NCBI GenBank assembly: GCA_023634235.1
Contig: JAMKCF010000013.1
Coordinates: 16,555,705-16,619,704 of the forward strand
Source: Pisaster brevispinus
Lineage: Eukaryota > Echinodermata > Asteroidea > Forcipulatida > Asteriidae
Length of the DNA stretch: 64,000 nt
Reading direction: 5' to 3'
The position numbers and the translations under genes were made by a program. Below, one piece after another: positions 1-11,896 of the stretch (position 1 is its first letter; every line of letters starts with the position of its first letter). The notes beneath the pieces were generated by a model. It did not search any database. It was given only the letters and a program-made list of their open reading frames with translations, and was not told the origin of the DNA.

Positions 1-120
1 CAGATTAACGTGTGGGCGCTCTACCAAGGGAGCTATCTAGCCTGTCTCCCTAATTTGTCAGTAGCTTTTTTCTGGGGTGCCAGTCAGAAGCCATTCAACC
101 TGTAACTGCCGTATAGCCAG
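1..120 (-). repeat. SINE-2 fragment, tRNA-like head cut by the window edge
   Basis: On the minus strand this reads as a tRNA-like head: a D-arm box A (GGCTAGATAGCTC, then TTGGTAGAGCGCC) and a loop with GTTAATC. The sequence lying 5' of the head (plus 60-120, 'ggggtgccagtcagaagcc') also occurs 5' of the head in the copy at 36790-37020, so the homology covers more than the tRNA part. Box B would lie beyond base 1. It is a degenerate retroposed copy, not a tRNA gene. Confidence 0.7.
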
Positions 121-645
121 GAGTCACGACCAAGTTTACAACACAACCTGCGAACATTACAAAACAATTTGAGCTTGATTTCTTAAGAGCAGGGTCCAAG
201 CTCCATGTTGAGTAAAAATGGTGACTCCAAGTTCAACTCGAACACAATACTGCTTTATGACGACCTGTAAAGATGCTGTATTGGTGTCAGCTGCTTCTCC
301 TATCCGTGTCAATTTCTTCAGGGCATAAGAGTGGTTTCTTATTCCATAAGACTAGATACAACAGAGATTTATCTTCCTTTAGTGAGGAATAAACTGTAGC
401 CTTGAATGAGAGTATGCTGTTCTACATCCAGAGGGATATTTGTCTTTTGTGTGTTTCATGCTGGTTTGCTTCTGGGGCAAGAAGAGCAAAGCATTTCTTA
501 CCAACAGTTTACTGAAAAATGTTGTCCCATTTGTCATCTTCATTTCATCAATTGTCATTTTCATGTTTTTTTTGTTTGTTCATTTGCCTTATGTTTATGA
601 TTCAGGCAAATTTGTAGGGCAAGAGACTTGCATGCACAATCAGTA
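121..645. other. No feature recognised
   Basis: AT-rich sequence with only short overlapping open frames on both strands (60-68 codons), none resembling a known protein. Confidence 0.5.
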
Positions 646-840
646 GGATTTGAAACTTTGCATGGTGGGGATACAATCTAGTTAGGTTTGCAGTAAAACC
701 ATGTACATGAGTGGGATTTCAAACTTTGCATGGTGAAGATACAATCTAATGTAGTAAGTTTTTTTTTCAGTAACACTATGTACAGGAGTAGGAATTGAAA
801 CTTTGAGTGGTAGAAATACAATCTAGTGAGGAGTTTCAGA
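646..840 (+). repeat. Minisatellite, about 2.7 units of 68-77 bp
   Basis: The phrase ggatttgaaactttgcatgg begins at 646, recurs at 714 as ggatttcaaactttgcatgg, and at 791 as ggaattgaaactttgagtgg. Each is followed by atacaatcta and a 'cagtaa..ccatgtaca' stretch. The second unit is longer because of a poly-T run. No coding role is seen. Confidence 0.8.
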
Positions 841-1660
841 TTTCGTTACAGTTTCAGGTTCCATTACAGGTTTTATAAAATATTATAATCAAACATGTCA
901 GGCTTATTATTGATACATACTGATAAGTTACTTCCATTCTGAGAAATTCAAGTATTTGGACAGATATCCACAAGACTAAATGGTAAGTCTTCTTGACCTA
1001 AGCATGCTTGGTGTGGGTCCAACTTTTGTAAAATCTTAATAAACTTACTTAAAAATGAGCTGCATAGTAAATGCACAAACTTTTTACTTCAGAAGAAAGA
1101 AGCAAATTGACATTTGTACAAATGTTAATGAACATTGTATGTATCCTTTTTTGAAACAAACTATCATTTAAGACAGTGATTTCATTGGAATTCTTGCAAC
1201 AAAACCTAGCATAAAATATTAGGTTTTTTAAATTATTATTCAGACCCACTTTGACCTATTTCGAAAAAGAATGAACATCAAAATTATAAAGCATTTAATT
1301 TGTACATTAAAACAAAAAGTTACTTGACTGAGAATACTGCACTTGAAGAGTTTTACGGGGCTGGGCTGGGGGGGGGATGTCAAAGTCAACACAACATAAA
1401 GGTACTCTGTTGCAAACCAATGAAATTCGAAAATGAAGTGTAGAGTCTGCACCTATTGTATTGCTGTATGTATCTATCAGCATTCAACTCAGAAGTGTAC
1501 ATATACATCTGCTCTCTGGTTCTGTCAGTGTAATGTTTCCAGCTTTCTATTGCCCCAGGTGTCTCACAAATTCATTACCTTTGAAACATGAAGCTTGAGA
1601 AGGAGACTACTTGTATTAAAGTGAATGTACAGAATCATTGTTGGGCCGTGTACTTTCATC
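841..1660. other. No feature recognised
   Basis: AT-rich, low in CpG. The only simple tract is a G run near 1369-1376. Short open frames on the minus strand look random. Confidence 0.5.
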
Positions 1661-1853
1661 AGAGCTGCCAACTCTCCCTGATTCTGCAAAATGTTCCCTG
1701 AAAATAAATCTTTCCACATTCTGATGAACGAATTTGACAATCTCCCTGACTATGGAAACTTTTCCCCTCTTATGTTGAATGTAATTCTAAATATCTGTGT
1801 GATTGTTGGAAAAAAAATCTCCCTGATTACAAGCAGGAAATGTTGACAGCTCT
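1661..1853. mobile_element. Family D short TIR element
   Basis: It begins agagctgccaac and ends gttgacagctct, imperfect inverted ends of 12 bp. 'tccctga' recurs inside (tctccctgattctgc, ctccctgactatgg, ctccctgattaca). The copy at 31227-31546 shares the same order of segments. No open reading frame, so it would be a non-autonomous DNA element or an unclassified dispersed repeat. Confidence 0.7.
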
Positions 1854-2211
1854 GTTTTCATTCCAACCAACTGGTTTTCATGCGACATATCTTAAAATTT
1901 CATTAAAAAAGTAAATGTGCTCATCTTTTTTGAGAAAAACAAAAACTCAGAGAAAAACAGTACGTGGAATGTTTGCATGCCTGTGTCTTTTGCTCTGCAT
2001 TGCACCCAAGATAATTAAAATTAGTTGACAGAATTTTAGATTGAACCATTTTGCAGCTTCAAATCATTTTACCAAGTAAGTGTTTCATATTGCAAATTGT
2101 AACTTAATTTGAAAAACAATTAACTTGAAGGATCTGTATATATATTCCCTTGCTGTCCGTGCATCTTCACGTCGTGGCAGTCTGCTGCCCTCGTGTGTCT
2201 GAAGGAGGAGA

Positions 2212-2241
<30 letters not shown>
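2212..2241 (+). repeat. (CT)n microsatellite
   Basis: An uninterrupted alternating CT tract of about 30 bases. Confidence 0.95.
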
Positions 2242-2245
<4 letters not shown>

Positions 2246-2440
2246 GTGGGGGATATGACAGAGAATATTCATGGAAGAAGTTTAAGTGAATAGGAATTCC
2301 ATATGGTGCTTCTTGGTGATGAATAAAGCATACCTAGGATTCTCTCCAGTTTAGGAAAATGATTGAGCAAGTACTCCTCCTTTTTCTTTACAGACATTGA
2401 CCCAATTTCATGACGATGATTAGTTTACAGCGTAAATCAA

Positions 2441-2816
2441 AGGTATTATACAGGATTGGTAAGAATATAAAAAAATTAGTCTGAAAGCTTACTGATTGTA
2501 TGAATTTTTATTCTGGAACCATTTTTTGCTGTGAAATATTTCCCTCTGCTGAAATAAAGTCATACTCGAGAAAATTGTATCTGAAAATCTTGTTAAAAAA
2601 TGCAACAGCTGATTTCGGTTGTTACAACCAAAATTAAGGACAATGTGTTTACATGCTAAAAATTGTGCATGTTTTTTGTTACTAGTTCTCCTGACTGGAA
2701 CAAAGATTTAAGCCCAAATTGTCATAGGTTTGTTATTTCAATGGTTAATCACACAAAGGATTAGCACTGTCTGCGGTTATTTTGTCAGCTATACCAATCC
2801 TGTATATTGCCTTTAA
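2441..2816 (+). mobile_element. Family B TIR element, full-length copy
   Basis: It opens aggtattatacaggattggt and closes with accaatcctgtatattgcct followed by TTAA, the reverse complement of the start, so it has terminal inverted repeats of about 20 bp. Conserved interior marks are 'atttccctctg', 'attaaggacaatgtgtt' and a cctgactgg...tgtcatagg block. Six copies lie in this window. It has no coding capacity. The TTAA at the 3' edge suggests TTAA target choice, as in piggyBac-type transposons, but the matching left site is not intact here. Confidence 0.85.
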
Positions 2817-4394
2817 GTGACATTTTCACAGGTAAATTGATTGTCTCCGCCAAGGAAGCATTTCATATGGTGAGCAAATTTCAGCTTCATGATATTTGGC
2901 CATGGTGTATACACTATGTGTATTATCCAAAAAAAATCTATACATAAATAAAACAATATTTATATATATACAGGCCTAATGCTTCGTTCTGGAATGGGCA
3001 AGGGCACCGAGGTGTTTTCTCCTTGGTAAAGGGAACCGCTATGAGCAAATTGTCAATTTTTAGTGGGCATTTCAAGTGGCACCAAGGCAATGACCAGGGG
3101 CAACAGAGGCAATTGCCTCCATTGCTTCCATGAAGTTTCAGGTGTGTATACACACATTGTGTACAAAATGTGTTACCTGATCATAAGAAAATGTCGGTCT
3201 TTTATGAAGAAGAAAAATGTAAGCCGTACATGTTTGTTTCTTTACACGTCAGAACTAACCAATTGAAACAAGTGCAACAGTTTACCATGCACTAATGATT
3301 TGTTTCTGGACTTTTCTTGAAATAGAGTATAGATTTATCTTTCCTTATAGCCTACCCTCGTTGTATTTCCTTCCTCCATGGTTGGTTCAACCATCCACTC
3401 AACCAACCAAACTATGGCAGATGCACTGATAAGCAATTAATGATAAAGTGACCCACTCCCATGTATATCTGGCCTCGGACCCCAATTTCTCCCACAACAA
3501 ACAAACAGCACTCACTTTCTGGCGTTAATTTGCTGAGAAAATCGGTCATTAACTTATATCCATTGCTGTCCTGGTTACACCATACAAACTGAGCACGAAC
3601 TTTGGTCCAAGACGGAAGAAATAGGCTGATTAATGAGATATGTCTAGTCGAATGGGAAATAGTTGTACATCAGGCGTCTGAGAGGGATGTTTGTCTTATA
3701 TGTTTTATGCTATAAAATGAGACAAGATGGCCCAGGGGTGTCAGTTGTAACTGTTATAGCCATAGGCTCATTCCATATTCCCGTCAACATTGTAATTTAT
3801 TAGCCTTATTGTGGGGGGGAATTTATTCAGCGACATGAAATTGTGTTTGTTGAGATTATCTTGTATTAACCCCTTTGTTTCTCCTGGTATTTATTGAATT
3901 AAAGGTATAAGTTTTGCTTTCTTTCATGACTGTTTTCCTTTTATTTCTTTGGCGTCATTTTTCAAGTTATTTTTCTTCAACTGTACTTTTCAAGAATGTT
4001 TATTTTAACAAGTTGCTTTCTTACTCATAGCTGTTTGACTTTTTGAATACAACTTGTTATAAGTATTGTTGTTTGTTTGACCAGAACAATACAGTATGAA
4101 CAAACAAGCTATGTAAAACAACAATCAACTAGAAAGGATGAAGTGCAAAGAAAGTACAAAAACAGATGACAAATACTATAGAAATATAAGTACATATCCG
4201 ATATAGCGGAATATGAAGTCTGGACTGTTCCAGACAAAACCGAGTGAAATGCAACAGCAGATTTCAACAAGTGATTATATTCTGCTCTAGTGTATGAATA
4301 AAATGCATCCTATATATTAGTTTTTCACACCTCACACATAGACCCATGTCAATTGATATTTTCATATAATTCATAACTTTTTTCAACAACAAGG
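2817..4394. other. Mostly unique sequence; one small hairpin
   Basis: No gene or clear repeat. A short hairpin lies near 3378-3413, where ggttggttcaaccatcc meets caaccaaccaaac. The rest is AT-rich without extended open frames. Confidence 0.4.
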
Positions 4395-4542
4395 TGTTAA
4401 ACGGCTGATAAAGAAACAGCTGGAGCTGTTTAAGACAGGTACGGTTGGCTAAAGCTCGTTTGGAGTTCATAGCCACGCGCATGTTTGTGCGCAAGCTTTT
4501 TCTCGTGCTAATAACGCCTGATAACAATGTAAAATCTATTAG
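4395..4542 (+). repeat. Diverged repeat, copy 1 of a local pair
   Basis: Runs from gttaaacggctgataaaga to caatgtaaaatctattag. The segment at 4967-5115 has the same landmarks in the same order: ttaaac-gctgataaaga, gagctgt, a 'gccac..gcatgtt.gtgc' block, agctt, and caatgtaaaatctattag. Its start resembles the outer part of the palindrome at 5292-5405 (cagccgtttaaaac inverted), so the three may be parts of one composite element. Confidence 0.65.
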
Positions 4543-4966
4543 TATGCAGGAAGGTTAGCTGCGAAGCATCCCTAGTGTCCTATATTTATCAATATAGGAC
4601 TCCTGTAATAAATTTTGGAGTGTAGGATCAGTATGCCTGACAAAATAAAGTATGACACGTGTTCCACCAGTCAAATGACAAGGATCTGAGTTTGCGGTAT
4701 ATAAAGACAGTTAATGTATTGTTACAGTTTTTGCACATTGATTAATATTTTTGGCAAACTCATAAAATTAAGTTCTTGACTTTAAAAACCAACAAACTGT
4801 TTGTTGATAATTTGAAACACTATTCGTTGATAATTTGACAAGCTCTTTAAAATAAAGCAGATCACATAAGACAGACATTTCCATTTTATAAAGATAATTC
4901 AAAAACACCCCATTTATTTTAGGCAGTCCTATTGGTTGAAAGGTGGTCACATGACCATTAAGACCA

Positions 4967-5115
4967 GTTTTAAACCGCTGATAAAGACACGGTTAGAGCT
5001 GTGAATGTATGTTTGGCGCTCAAAGCCACTTGCATGTTGGTGCACTAGCTTGCGTGGGCGCTAATTTACGCGTAACACAATCAATACATTTCGGACTCAA
5101 TGTAAAATCTATTAG
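4967..5115 (+). repeat. Diverged repeat, copy 2 of a local pair
   Basis: See the copy at 4395-4542; the two are in direct orientation about 570 bp apart. The shared 3' string caatgtaaaatctattag is identical in both. No protein is recognisable from the open frame crossing it. Confidence 0.65.
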
Positions 5116-5291
5116 CACGTGCGCGTATCCACAACCGTGCAATTTGACCCTTTTTAAAATAGAGCCTGAAGGCGTAACGGGAATTGAAAATTTAGGCCTT
5201 CAAAGCAAAAAAGTTTTCAGATTTTCCTACATTATTACTCTTTTTAACAGAAAGGGCATTATGAATGTATATAAAAAAGTAGTGAGTTGGA

Positions 5292-5405
5292 CTTAAACAG
5301 CCGTTTAAAACCTCGCAGTCGTGGCCATGCGATAAAGGACCTTGCCTTTGGCTCGGTCCTTTATCGCACGGCCACGACCCTGCAAGGTTTTAAAAGCCCT
5401 TTAAG
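5292..5405. repeat. Near-perfect palindrome, arms about 50 bp, loop 13 nt
   Basis: The left arm 5292-5341 (from cttaaacagccgtttaaaac to gcgataaaggacc) is matched in inverse by 5355-5405 (ggtcctttatcgc to aaaagccctttaag), with the loop ttgcctttggctc at 5342-5354. A few mismatches and a one-base bulge are the only breaks. TTAA occurs at both outer edges. It is most simply a foldback element or a solo transposon terminus. It would extrude as a stable cruciform. Confidence 0.9.
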
Positions 5406-6534
5406 ATATCGACGCCTACTCTTTCATTCCCTTTTGTGATACTCAATATGTTACAGAAGTTTTTTCTTGGTAAAGGCTTGGTTGTATTACATATTCAATA
5501 TTCACAACTTTAACACCATTTTAAATTTACTTGTTCATTTAATCAGTTTATTAATGCCTTTATAAGGAAATAAACAGTATTTTTTACACGTTTTGGCTCA
5601 TGCTTATAAAAAGCTGTCAGGACTTTGCATATATGTATACACATATATACTCTTCGAAATAACACTCGTCAGACAACATATTTTGCACAGCTTTCTCCAT
5701 CTGCAAGCTATTAAATGCATGCAACAATAACAACTTGTTCTCTAGGGTGACACCAGAAACGGAAATTAGTTTGAATTACATTTCCCGCTTACAATTCAAA
5801 CATCCCAGGGCTGAGAAGGGGCATAGTAATCCAGCACTCTGGCCAGGCCAAGAAAAAGAGACTTGGTTTCAACAATCTTCTGTGAAAGCTCTACTTCTGT
5901 TTGATCGTCCATATAAACTATACTCTGGAGTCGACTCCAGAAAATGCGCATGCATTAAAAAAGAACCAGCCTTTTTAAGTACTTCAGCAATGTCACACTG
6001 GCAGGAAACAGTCCTTTACACATGCATGCGCTTTGGTCTCGGCCACCATGTCCCTTTTAAGGCACTGTCGACAACCATCTGCATCTGGAAGTGGTGATTC
6101 CTCTTCTGTGTCCATTTGCACTTGAAGAAGGACAATGCCTCATCGTACCGCCCCTCATTTTCTCCTTGTTTTTCCCCGTGCGGCTGGCAGGACACTTTGG
6201 TTCCATTTGGAGGGAATTTCGTCGTGAGGGCAGTACATGTAGTTTCCATGTAAATTGGGTTTCCATGTAAATGTGTCATCGTTGGTCATCCTAGAGTGAA
6301 AAAAAGATGCTCTTGAGTTCTGGTTCTGTTATTGTTAGTTGTTTAAGAACAGCAGTTAATTTTTGCATGGCCTAGATCTGATTTGTATGCCTCTTAAGCT
6401 ATTTTTAAAAGTATGAAGGCATTTGTCGGAAGTGTAATGTAAGAATTTGTTACCTTCATGGTTTTTTGTCAGTAAAGAACAACTTTTTTTTATAGAGTTT
6501 TTGTTATGACGTACTTTAAAAAAACATTTTTTTA
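5406..6534. other. Mostly unique sequence, no gene seen
   Basis: Contains a small self-complementary tract near 5629-5650 (tatatgtatacacatatata) and a moderately CpG-retaining stretch at 5735-6260. The open frames there (up to 120 codons on +, 87 on -) overlap one another and resemble no protein I know. Confidence 0.4.
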
Positions 6535-6908
6535 AAGGTATTATTAAGGACTGGTAGGGATAAAAAAAAAACATTGTTTAATTTTAGTCTGAAAGCGTAC
6601 CGATTATGAAGTTCATAGTAAACCATTTTGTGTGTGAAATATTTCCCTCTGAATAAAGTGTAAGAAAACCGTTTCTGAAAACCTAAAAAAAACTTCTAAA
6701 AACACAGCTGGTTTCGATTGGTGCAACCCAAATTAAGGACAATGTGTTCACATGCTGAACACTAGTGCATGGTTTTCTACTATTTTCTCCTGACGTGCAC
6801 AACAAATTAAGCACAAATTTTCACAGGTTTGTTATTTCATGTATACGTTTGACCAGATCAAACTTGAACACTGTCTGCGACTATTTTGTCAGCTTTACCT
6901 TTAGATAT
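6535..6908 (+). mobile_element. Family B TIR element, worn 3' end
   Basis: It starts aaggtattattaaggactgg after TTAA, a mutated form of the family start. It keeps 'atttccctctg', 'aattaaggacaatgtgtt' and 'cacaggtttgttatttcatg', then ends near ttgtcagctttacctttaga, where the terminal accaatcctg has been lost. Confidence 0.8.
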
Positions 6909-7194
6909 TGCTTCTGTTGTGTCAACACCAACACTCATCAATGCCGCAAATATTTACACAAAATATGAGTCAAATTGCAAAACAGTATTCAAAAAAGTAG
7001 CTTTACTCAAGTGTAACTTGTAGAATGCCTATTCTCAACAGTTCCTTTGTCTGGTACGCCTCAAACAGAGATCAAAATGCATCGATGTTCCCATTGTTTG
7101 AGAAAGCAATGAAGACACTGCACTTACCTCACTGAAATGTTGGACAGTCACATCGATATTAGTAAGGGTGATTAAGAATGATTATTATTATTAT

Positions 7195-7534
7195 ATAATT
7201 CTAGTAATGAAGCCAAGGATGCCTCATAGGTGAATTTAATCACTGTAGCTTGCAAGCCTGAGGAAACCTGTAAACAAGGATGCTTGCTATGTGAACCAGA
7301 AACACTGGGGTAAACCCCTACTCTTTCAGGATACTAGTGTTCTGGGTTCTTGTACGTGCACTACCAATCCTAGTACATGGGACTTATGGCTTAATGTCCC
7401 ATCTGAAGGACAAAGCAAGTATGTTAAAGCATCTTACTCAAGGACACAAGTGTAAAGACTGGGACTCGAACCCACACTCTGCTGATCAGAAACACTAGAG
7501 TTCCGTAACCTTAACCGCTCAGCCACGACACGCC
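7195..7534 (-). repeat. SINE-1, near full length
   Basis: On the minus strand it starts with a tRNA-Leu-like head (box B plus-strand image ggactcgaacc at 7462-7472; 'caagtgt' and 'tactcaaggacacaa' follow). The body carries the 'tgggacattaagcc' and 'gtgcacgtacaagaaccca' segments, and the 3' part reads 'gaggcatccttggcttcat'. The same body is seen at 51855, 53611, 49565 and 57195. Confidence 0.85.
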
Positions 7535-7638
7535 ACAGTAATAAAAATAATACAAGACACAATGCAGCATAATGCAGGAGCCTCTAAGCCCAACACAACA
7601 AATTAAACAATGAAATGAAATGAAATAAAGCAATTTGT

Positions 7639-7921
7639 TTAAAAAAACATAGATTCAGACAAATGAGTCTTTAAAAGTCCCTTGAAAATCAGAAGAGAGT
7701 CAGCTTGGCAAATGTGAACAGGTAAATCGTTCCATAATGAATTTGCCATGAAGTTGAAAGCTCTTTGACCATAGAATTTTGTGGAAAAAGTAGTTGGCGT
7801 CAGTAGGGATTGGCCAACAGAACGAAGAGGACGAACAGGAATATAATTATGCAGCAGATCAGATATATAGTCTGGAGATAAGCCATGAAGAACTGTGAAC
7901 TTAAGGGCATGCACAACATTG
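7639..7921 (-). pseudogene. Non-LTR retrotransposon RT, C-terminal scrap
   Basis: The minus strand reads a fragment containing VLHGLSPDYISDLLHNYIPV and then FYGQRAFNFMANSLWNDLPV, ending FKGLLKTHL. This is the hallmark tail of CR1/L2-like non-LTR reverse transcriptases: 'HGLAPxYLxDLL', 'RxxGxRAFxxxxPxLWNxLP', 'FKxxLKTxLF'. Only the last ~95 residues remain. Endonuclease and the RT catalytic core are missing, as expected of a strongly 5'-truncated insertion. An A-rich 3' tail (aatgaaatgaaatgaaata) lies at about 7608-7627 on the plus strand. Confidence 0.85.
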
Positions 7922-8059
7922 GTAAGCTTGAAAACGTAAATGTTCACAGATTTGCTCATAACTTACATGGTGTAAAGATGGTCATGGTGGAGAACTTCCC
8001 TTGACAAATTGTTGCCTAAAATGCTACAGTTTTTGAGAAGTGATCGATGATCTAACTTA

Positions 8060-8206
8060 CAGTGAAAACATACATGATTTTTTCTCTCACTATTTTCTTG
8101 TGATTCCAGTGACCGATTGGGGCTAGGTTTGTTCTGTCATGTATATGATGGGTCACATTAAGTGTGGATACTGGTCTTTGCTAGTTACCAATTGCTTTAA
8201 AACCTT
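8060..8206 (+). mobile_element. Family K element, 3' part only
   Basis: Carries 'cactattttcttgtgattcc', 'gaccgattggggctaggtt' and 'ggatactggtctttgctag', aligned with the 3' half of the copy at 29746-30141, and ends at 'ttgctTTAA'. The 5' half is not recognisable. Confidence 0.6.
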
Positions 8207-8880
8207 CATTACCAAGTAAACAATTTCTCAAATGATTTTGTTTTGAAATCGGTGGACAATTCCCTTCCCTCTGAAAACAAATCTGTATCACCTCCATTTT
8301 TATAAATCACTGCATTTTCCCCCTCACCATAGCACTTCACACATGAGGTAACGTTTTTGTCAAATAACATTTGATTTGGTCTTGAGCATTCTCATTCCAT
8401 TTTTACTCCTTTTCCCTTGTACTTTTTTGTGGTTCTGGAATCTCATTTTGGTCAGTCCCTGAGCCCCAGCTGTTCCATCTCCAATGGAGCCACCTGCCAC
8501 CCCCAGGCAAGCCGATCAGTAGGATAAACCCAAAGTGATCGTTTACACTCACAGTTTAGAAATAAAAATTAATGTAAATGCATGTCGTGCTCAATCTGGT
8601 AAGTGATTTTTCAAACAGCTGGTTTTGAATCCTGCTTTTGTAGTTTAGGGGTCAGTTTATGTTTGCAATGTGAATGGAGAGGCAACAGGGTCAATGCTCA
8701 TATTGAGGATGGATGTAGGCCATTGTGTAAATGGTATGAGGATGCAAAAGGGATGTAAGGTTTGGGGCATTTGGGCAAAGAAATTCCTGCTAGAGGCTAC
8801 ACCCAAGGAATTAGTTGTTTTAATTTCAATTATTGAAAGTAAGAATTATTGCATATTCTTAGTTTTTAAAAATTAGTATT
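8207..8880. other. No feature recognised
   Basis: Unique AT-rich sequence. A short open frame at 8670-8876 has no recognisable content. Confidence 0.4.
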
Positions 8881-9250
8881 GTATGATGATAATAACAATG
8901 AACAAATAAATCAATAAATAACAATAGTGATAAACAAATAAATAAATTTGTTCATTGACATTTTAAGTTTCTTATTTGTTACGTTCATTGTGGTTTTTTT
9001 TTTTCATTCATTTATTTTTTTAATTAATTGCTCTTTGCTAAGTTTATTGTGTATATATTATTTCACTGTGTCCATTTGATGAAAATCTTAAATACACGAA
9101 CTGTGTAACACAAAATATAAGAAAATAAATAAGATCAAAATTTAGAAATTAAATAAATAAACAAATAAACAAATAAGTAAATCAATAAATATATAAATAA
9201 ATAAATACATTTAAATATAGAAGTAAATAAGTAAATAAATAATAATAGTG
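8881..9250 (+). repeat. AAAT-rich low-complexity block
   Basis: Long stretches of aaataaataaac and taaataaataaa, with a T-rich mirror image at 8990-9030. Simple-sequence expansion, no gene. Confidence 0.85.
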
Positions 9251-9994
9251 ATAACATAAAACTTAGGGCGAGTCACATGAAGCAATTTACAGGCAACCAT
9301 TTTTCACATTTTGATTTTTTTCATAATGGACAGTAACATAGTGTTGAAATGTTGAACTACCAAGAAGGGCTTCTTTTTCAGGCAATGCAATTGGTTGCCT
9401 CCAAGTTGCCAGCAAAAAGTGCCCTGTGTGACAAGCCCTCAAGATTAAAACAATTAGAGTACGGGTCACAAGGATTTTGGCCACATAAAACAGCCTCCTT
9501 TGGGATATACTAATACCCTGAATGAAATCCTCTTCTCCCATTTAGGGTTTCCATGTCCCCAGTCGGGAGTAATTGGTACTGCATCTCTTTGAAATGCCTA
9601 ACCTGGTGCATGTTTCCCTCCATCCTACAATCTAGACTGTTTTAAGAGGAATATCAATTCCTACCGTCAGCTCCCCCGAGTTATTTTCATTTCATTTTTT
9701 TTATTCTTGTAGCCCCTTCCAATGAGTGGCTTTTAGCCTTATTTGGGACAATCTTGATTTGGGCAAAAATATATTATAATTAAAAAAAATGTAGAAACCA
9801 TTGTTATTTCCTTGACTCATATGAATCATTTGCAGTTAAATGGAGAAGGAGTATGCTATGATCGAAAAGCGAGGCTTGTAACACTTTCTGGAATTAATTT
9901 TCAAAACAACATGGCTGCAATATCCAATCAAGAACTTCTTTTGTATGTTGTCATGGTCATCAATAGAGTTGTGTGCACGAGCATCAAAATCAAT
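9251..9994. other. No feature recognised
   Basis: Unique sequence. The minus-strand open frame of 84 codons at 9287-9541 has no known motif. Confidence 0.4.
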
Positions 9995-10170
9995 ATACCA
10001 TGCCCGATATGGAGGGTCGCCCCCCCCCCCAAATGTGCCCATACTTTAACACACTATTTTCCTCTTGTACAAAAGTACCCCCCCCCCCTAAAAACCTTGA
10101 AAGAATTCCTGAGATTCCTAGCACACAATGAAGACACAAAAAGGGGGGGTACACCATCGAGCACCAAATG
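9995..10170. mobile_element. Family J element with C-run ends
   Basis: The order is ataccatgcccgatatgg, a C run, 'cttgtacaaaa', a second C run, 'ttcctgagattcctagcaca', a G run, then 'taccatcgagcaccaaatg'-like sequence. The copy at 19646-19820 shares every landmark. The C/G runs face each other as part of imperfect inverted ends. The 122-codon open frame across it is a by-product. Confidence 0.65.
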
Positions 10171-10779
10171 TAAATCATAGCAAGTCCAAGGGATTAATTG
10201 TGTAGAGTGGTACGCCTAACTCACCGCAGGAAAATGTTACACAGGGAAATATTAACCTTATCAGGCTATGCATTTGATTGCAGGTGTACATAATTCGTGA
10301 TGGCACACAGAATTGGCTATGTCAAAATGTATAGTATGTCAAATGTATTGTGTACCACACTATTACCAGACCAAAAGGCCTGGCTTGTGCTTTATATTCC
10401 ATCAAGCATAGTGTAACTTGATATTTGAAGTAATCAAAGTAGCTCAAATATTATATTTTTTTTTTCTTGGATGAAATTGTGGTAAAAATTTAGCAAGGGT
10501 TTCCTTTTTTTGTGTAAAAAAAAAAAAAAAACCTATTTTATTAAGAACATTGGCCTCATCATCACAGCCTCCAGTCTTTTATTGAGACTTATTTTTGCGT
10601 TAAACTTAAGAACTAATTCCAGAAGCTGAAGTACTTATCGACTTAGAGAAGTAAATTATCCAAGGAAAACAGCAAAAGATTTTTCATTGCACACTGGAAC
10701 CGTAAATTGTAACCCAATCGCAAATATGATCCACATAATTTCATACAATAGCACATAGAGCAGCATCCTAACACCAGTC
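10171..10779. other. No feature recognised
   Basis: AT-rich, with homopolymer A (about 10517-10532) and T runs. No coding signal. Confidence 0.4.
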
Positions 10780-11110
10780 ATAGATACCTCCCTCTGCGCT
10801 GGTATAGTGTGGTATCTAGCATGTGGCGATAGCTGAGAGCTCAGCTTTCACCGCCTCAGGTCCGCAGCGCTAACGTGCCGAGCGAATTCCAGCAATGTGC
10901 ACCACAAACAACCAAGGCAACAGAAAATTTAATTTTAAGAACATGTGCACGAGTACGGTGTAAGCCGATAGGCAGAATAAATGTACCGGAGATGGCTAAC
11001 AAATACACATGTATGTGCATGTTGTGTGTAGCTTAGTGTGTATATGCGCGGTGCCGAAACTAAAATACACAAGAAGACTGTGTCAATAGGCACCTCCATT
11101 TGCTCTACGT
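10780..11110. other. CpG-retaining unique block, possible regulatory module
   Basis: Less AT-rich than its surroundings, with many CpG sites between 10850 and 11060 ('tccgcagcgctaacgtgccg', 'tatgcgcggtgccgaaac'). It contains small inverted repeats (tagatacc...ggtatcta around 10780-10822; agctgagagctcagct near 10830). No open frame runs through it. CpG retention in a CpG-poor background is only a weak hint of unmethylated regulatory DNA. Confidence 0.3.
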
Positions 11111-11134
11111 ATGGATTTTACAGCTAGGCCGCAT

Positions 11135-11165
11135 GGCGTGTGTGTGTGTGTGTGAGAGAGAGAGA
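11135..11165 (+). repeat. (GT)n(GA)n microsatellite
   Basis: A gtgtgtgtgt tract passes directly into gagagagaga. Confidence 0.95.
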
Positions 11166-11893
11166 CAGGGACAAATATAGAGGGAGGGCCAAGAAGCCTG
11201 AACAACTTTAAAAAATGGTCAGGGAAAAAAAAGACATCTTGGTTGACTCACATCACAACAGGTTGGCTTGTTTGTCAGAGAAAAACAAAGTAAAACCCAA
11301 GGAACTAACTGTAAACACACATGTCCATGTTCAAACAAAGTCTTGATGTTTTTGTTTTAGAGCTTGACCTTTATTTCATTGAATTTTTTTTATTTGTTTG
11401 ATTTATATTGAACTAAAAAATAAAATACAAATTATTTTTGTTAATCATTTTTAGCAGAAATCTATGGAAATTCGGTTTGTAATTCTGAACTCTTTAAAAA
11501 GTTTTGGGAAAGTCATTGTCTGTGCAAGAAGAATATTCGATAATCCCTTTCTGTTGACATCATTCCATTCCAGTAAGTTTTAAACAGCTTTAAAAATGTA
11601 TGCTTTTGGGGAATATGTATGATTTTCAATCTGAGAGTTTTTTTCTTTGTATTTGGGAGGCATTAGAAATGTCTTTTATTTGTAAACAAATCTATCCTTA
11701 GTCTTCTTCCTGTCATCTTTAAAAAGAAATAATAATCAAAAGTTGTTTTTTTGTTTATAAATGAATATATTCATTATGTTCAGTGTCTTTCACTAGTAAA
11801 TAAAAAAGTAAAGTCTGTCCCTAGCTAATATGGCTCATTAGGTCGGTGTTTATATCCGGTTTCATTGGCATTAAAGGACTAAGAATATTTATA
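11166..11893. other. No feature recognised
   Basis: AT-rich unique sequence without open frames of interest. Confidence 0.4.
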
Positions 11894-11896
11894 TTT

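Noticed and set aside
5735..6097. 120-codon plus frame
   Set aside because: No ATG at the start, no family recognised, overlaps minus frames of similar length.
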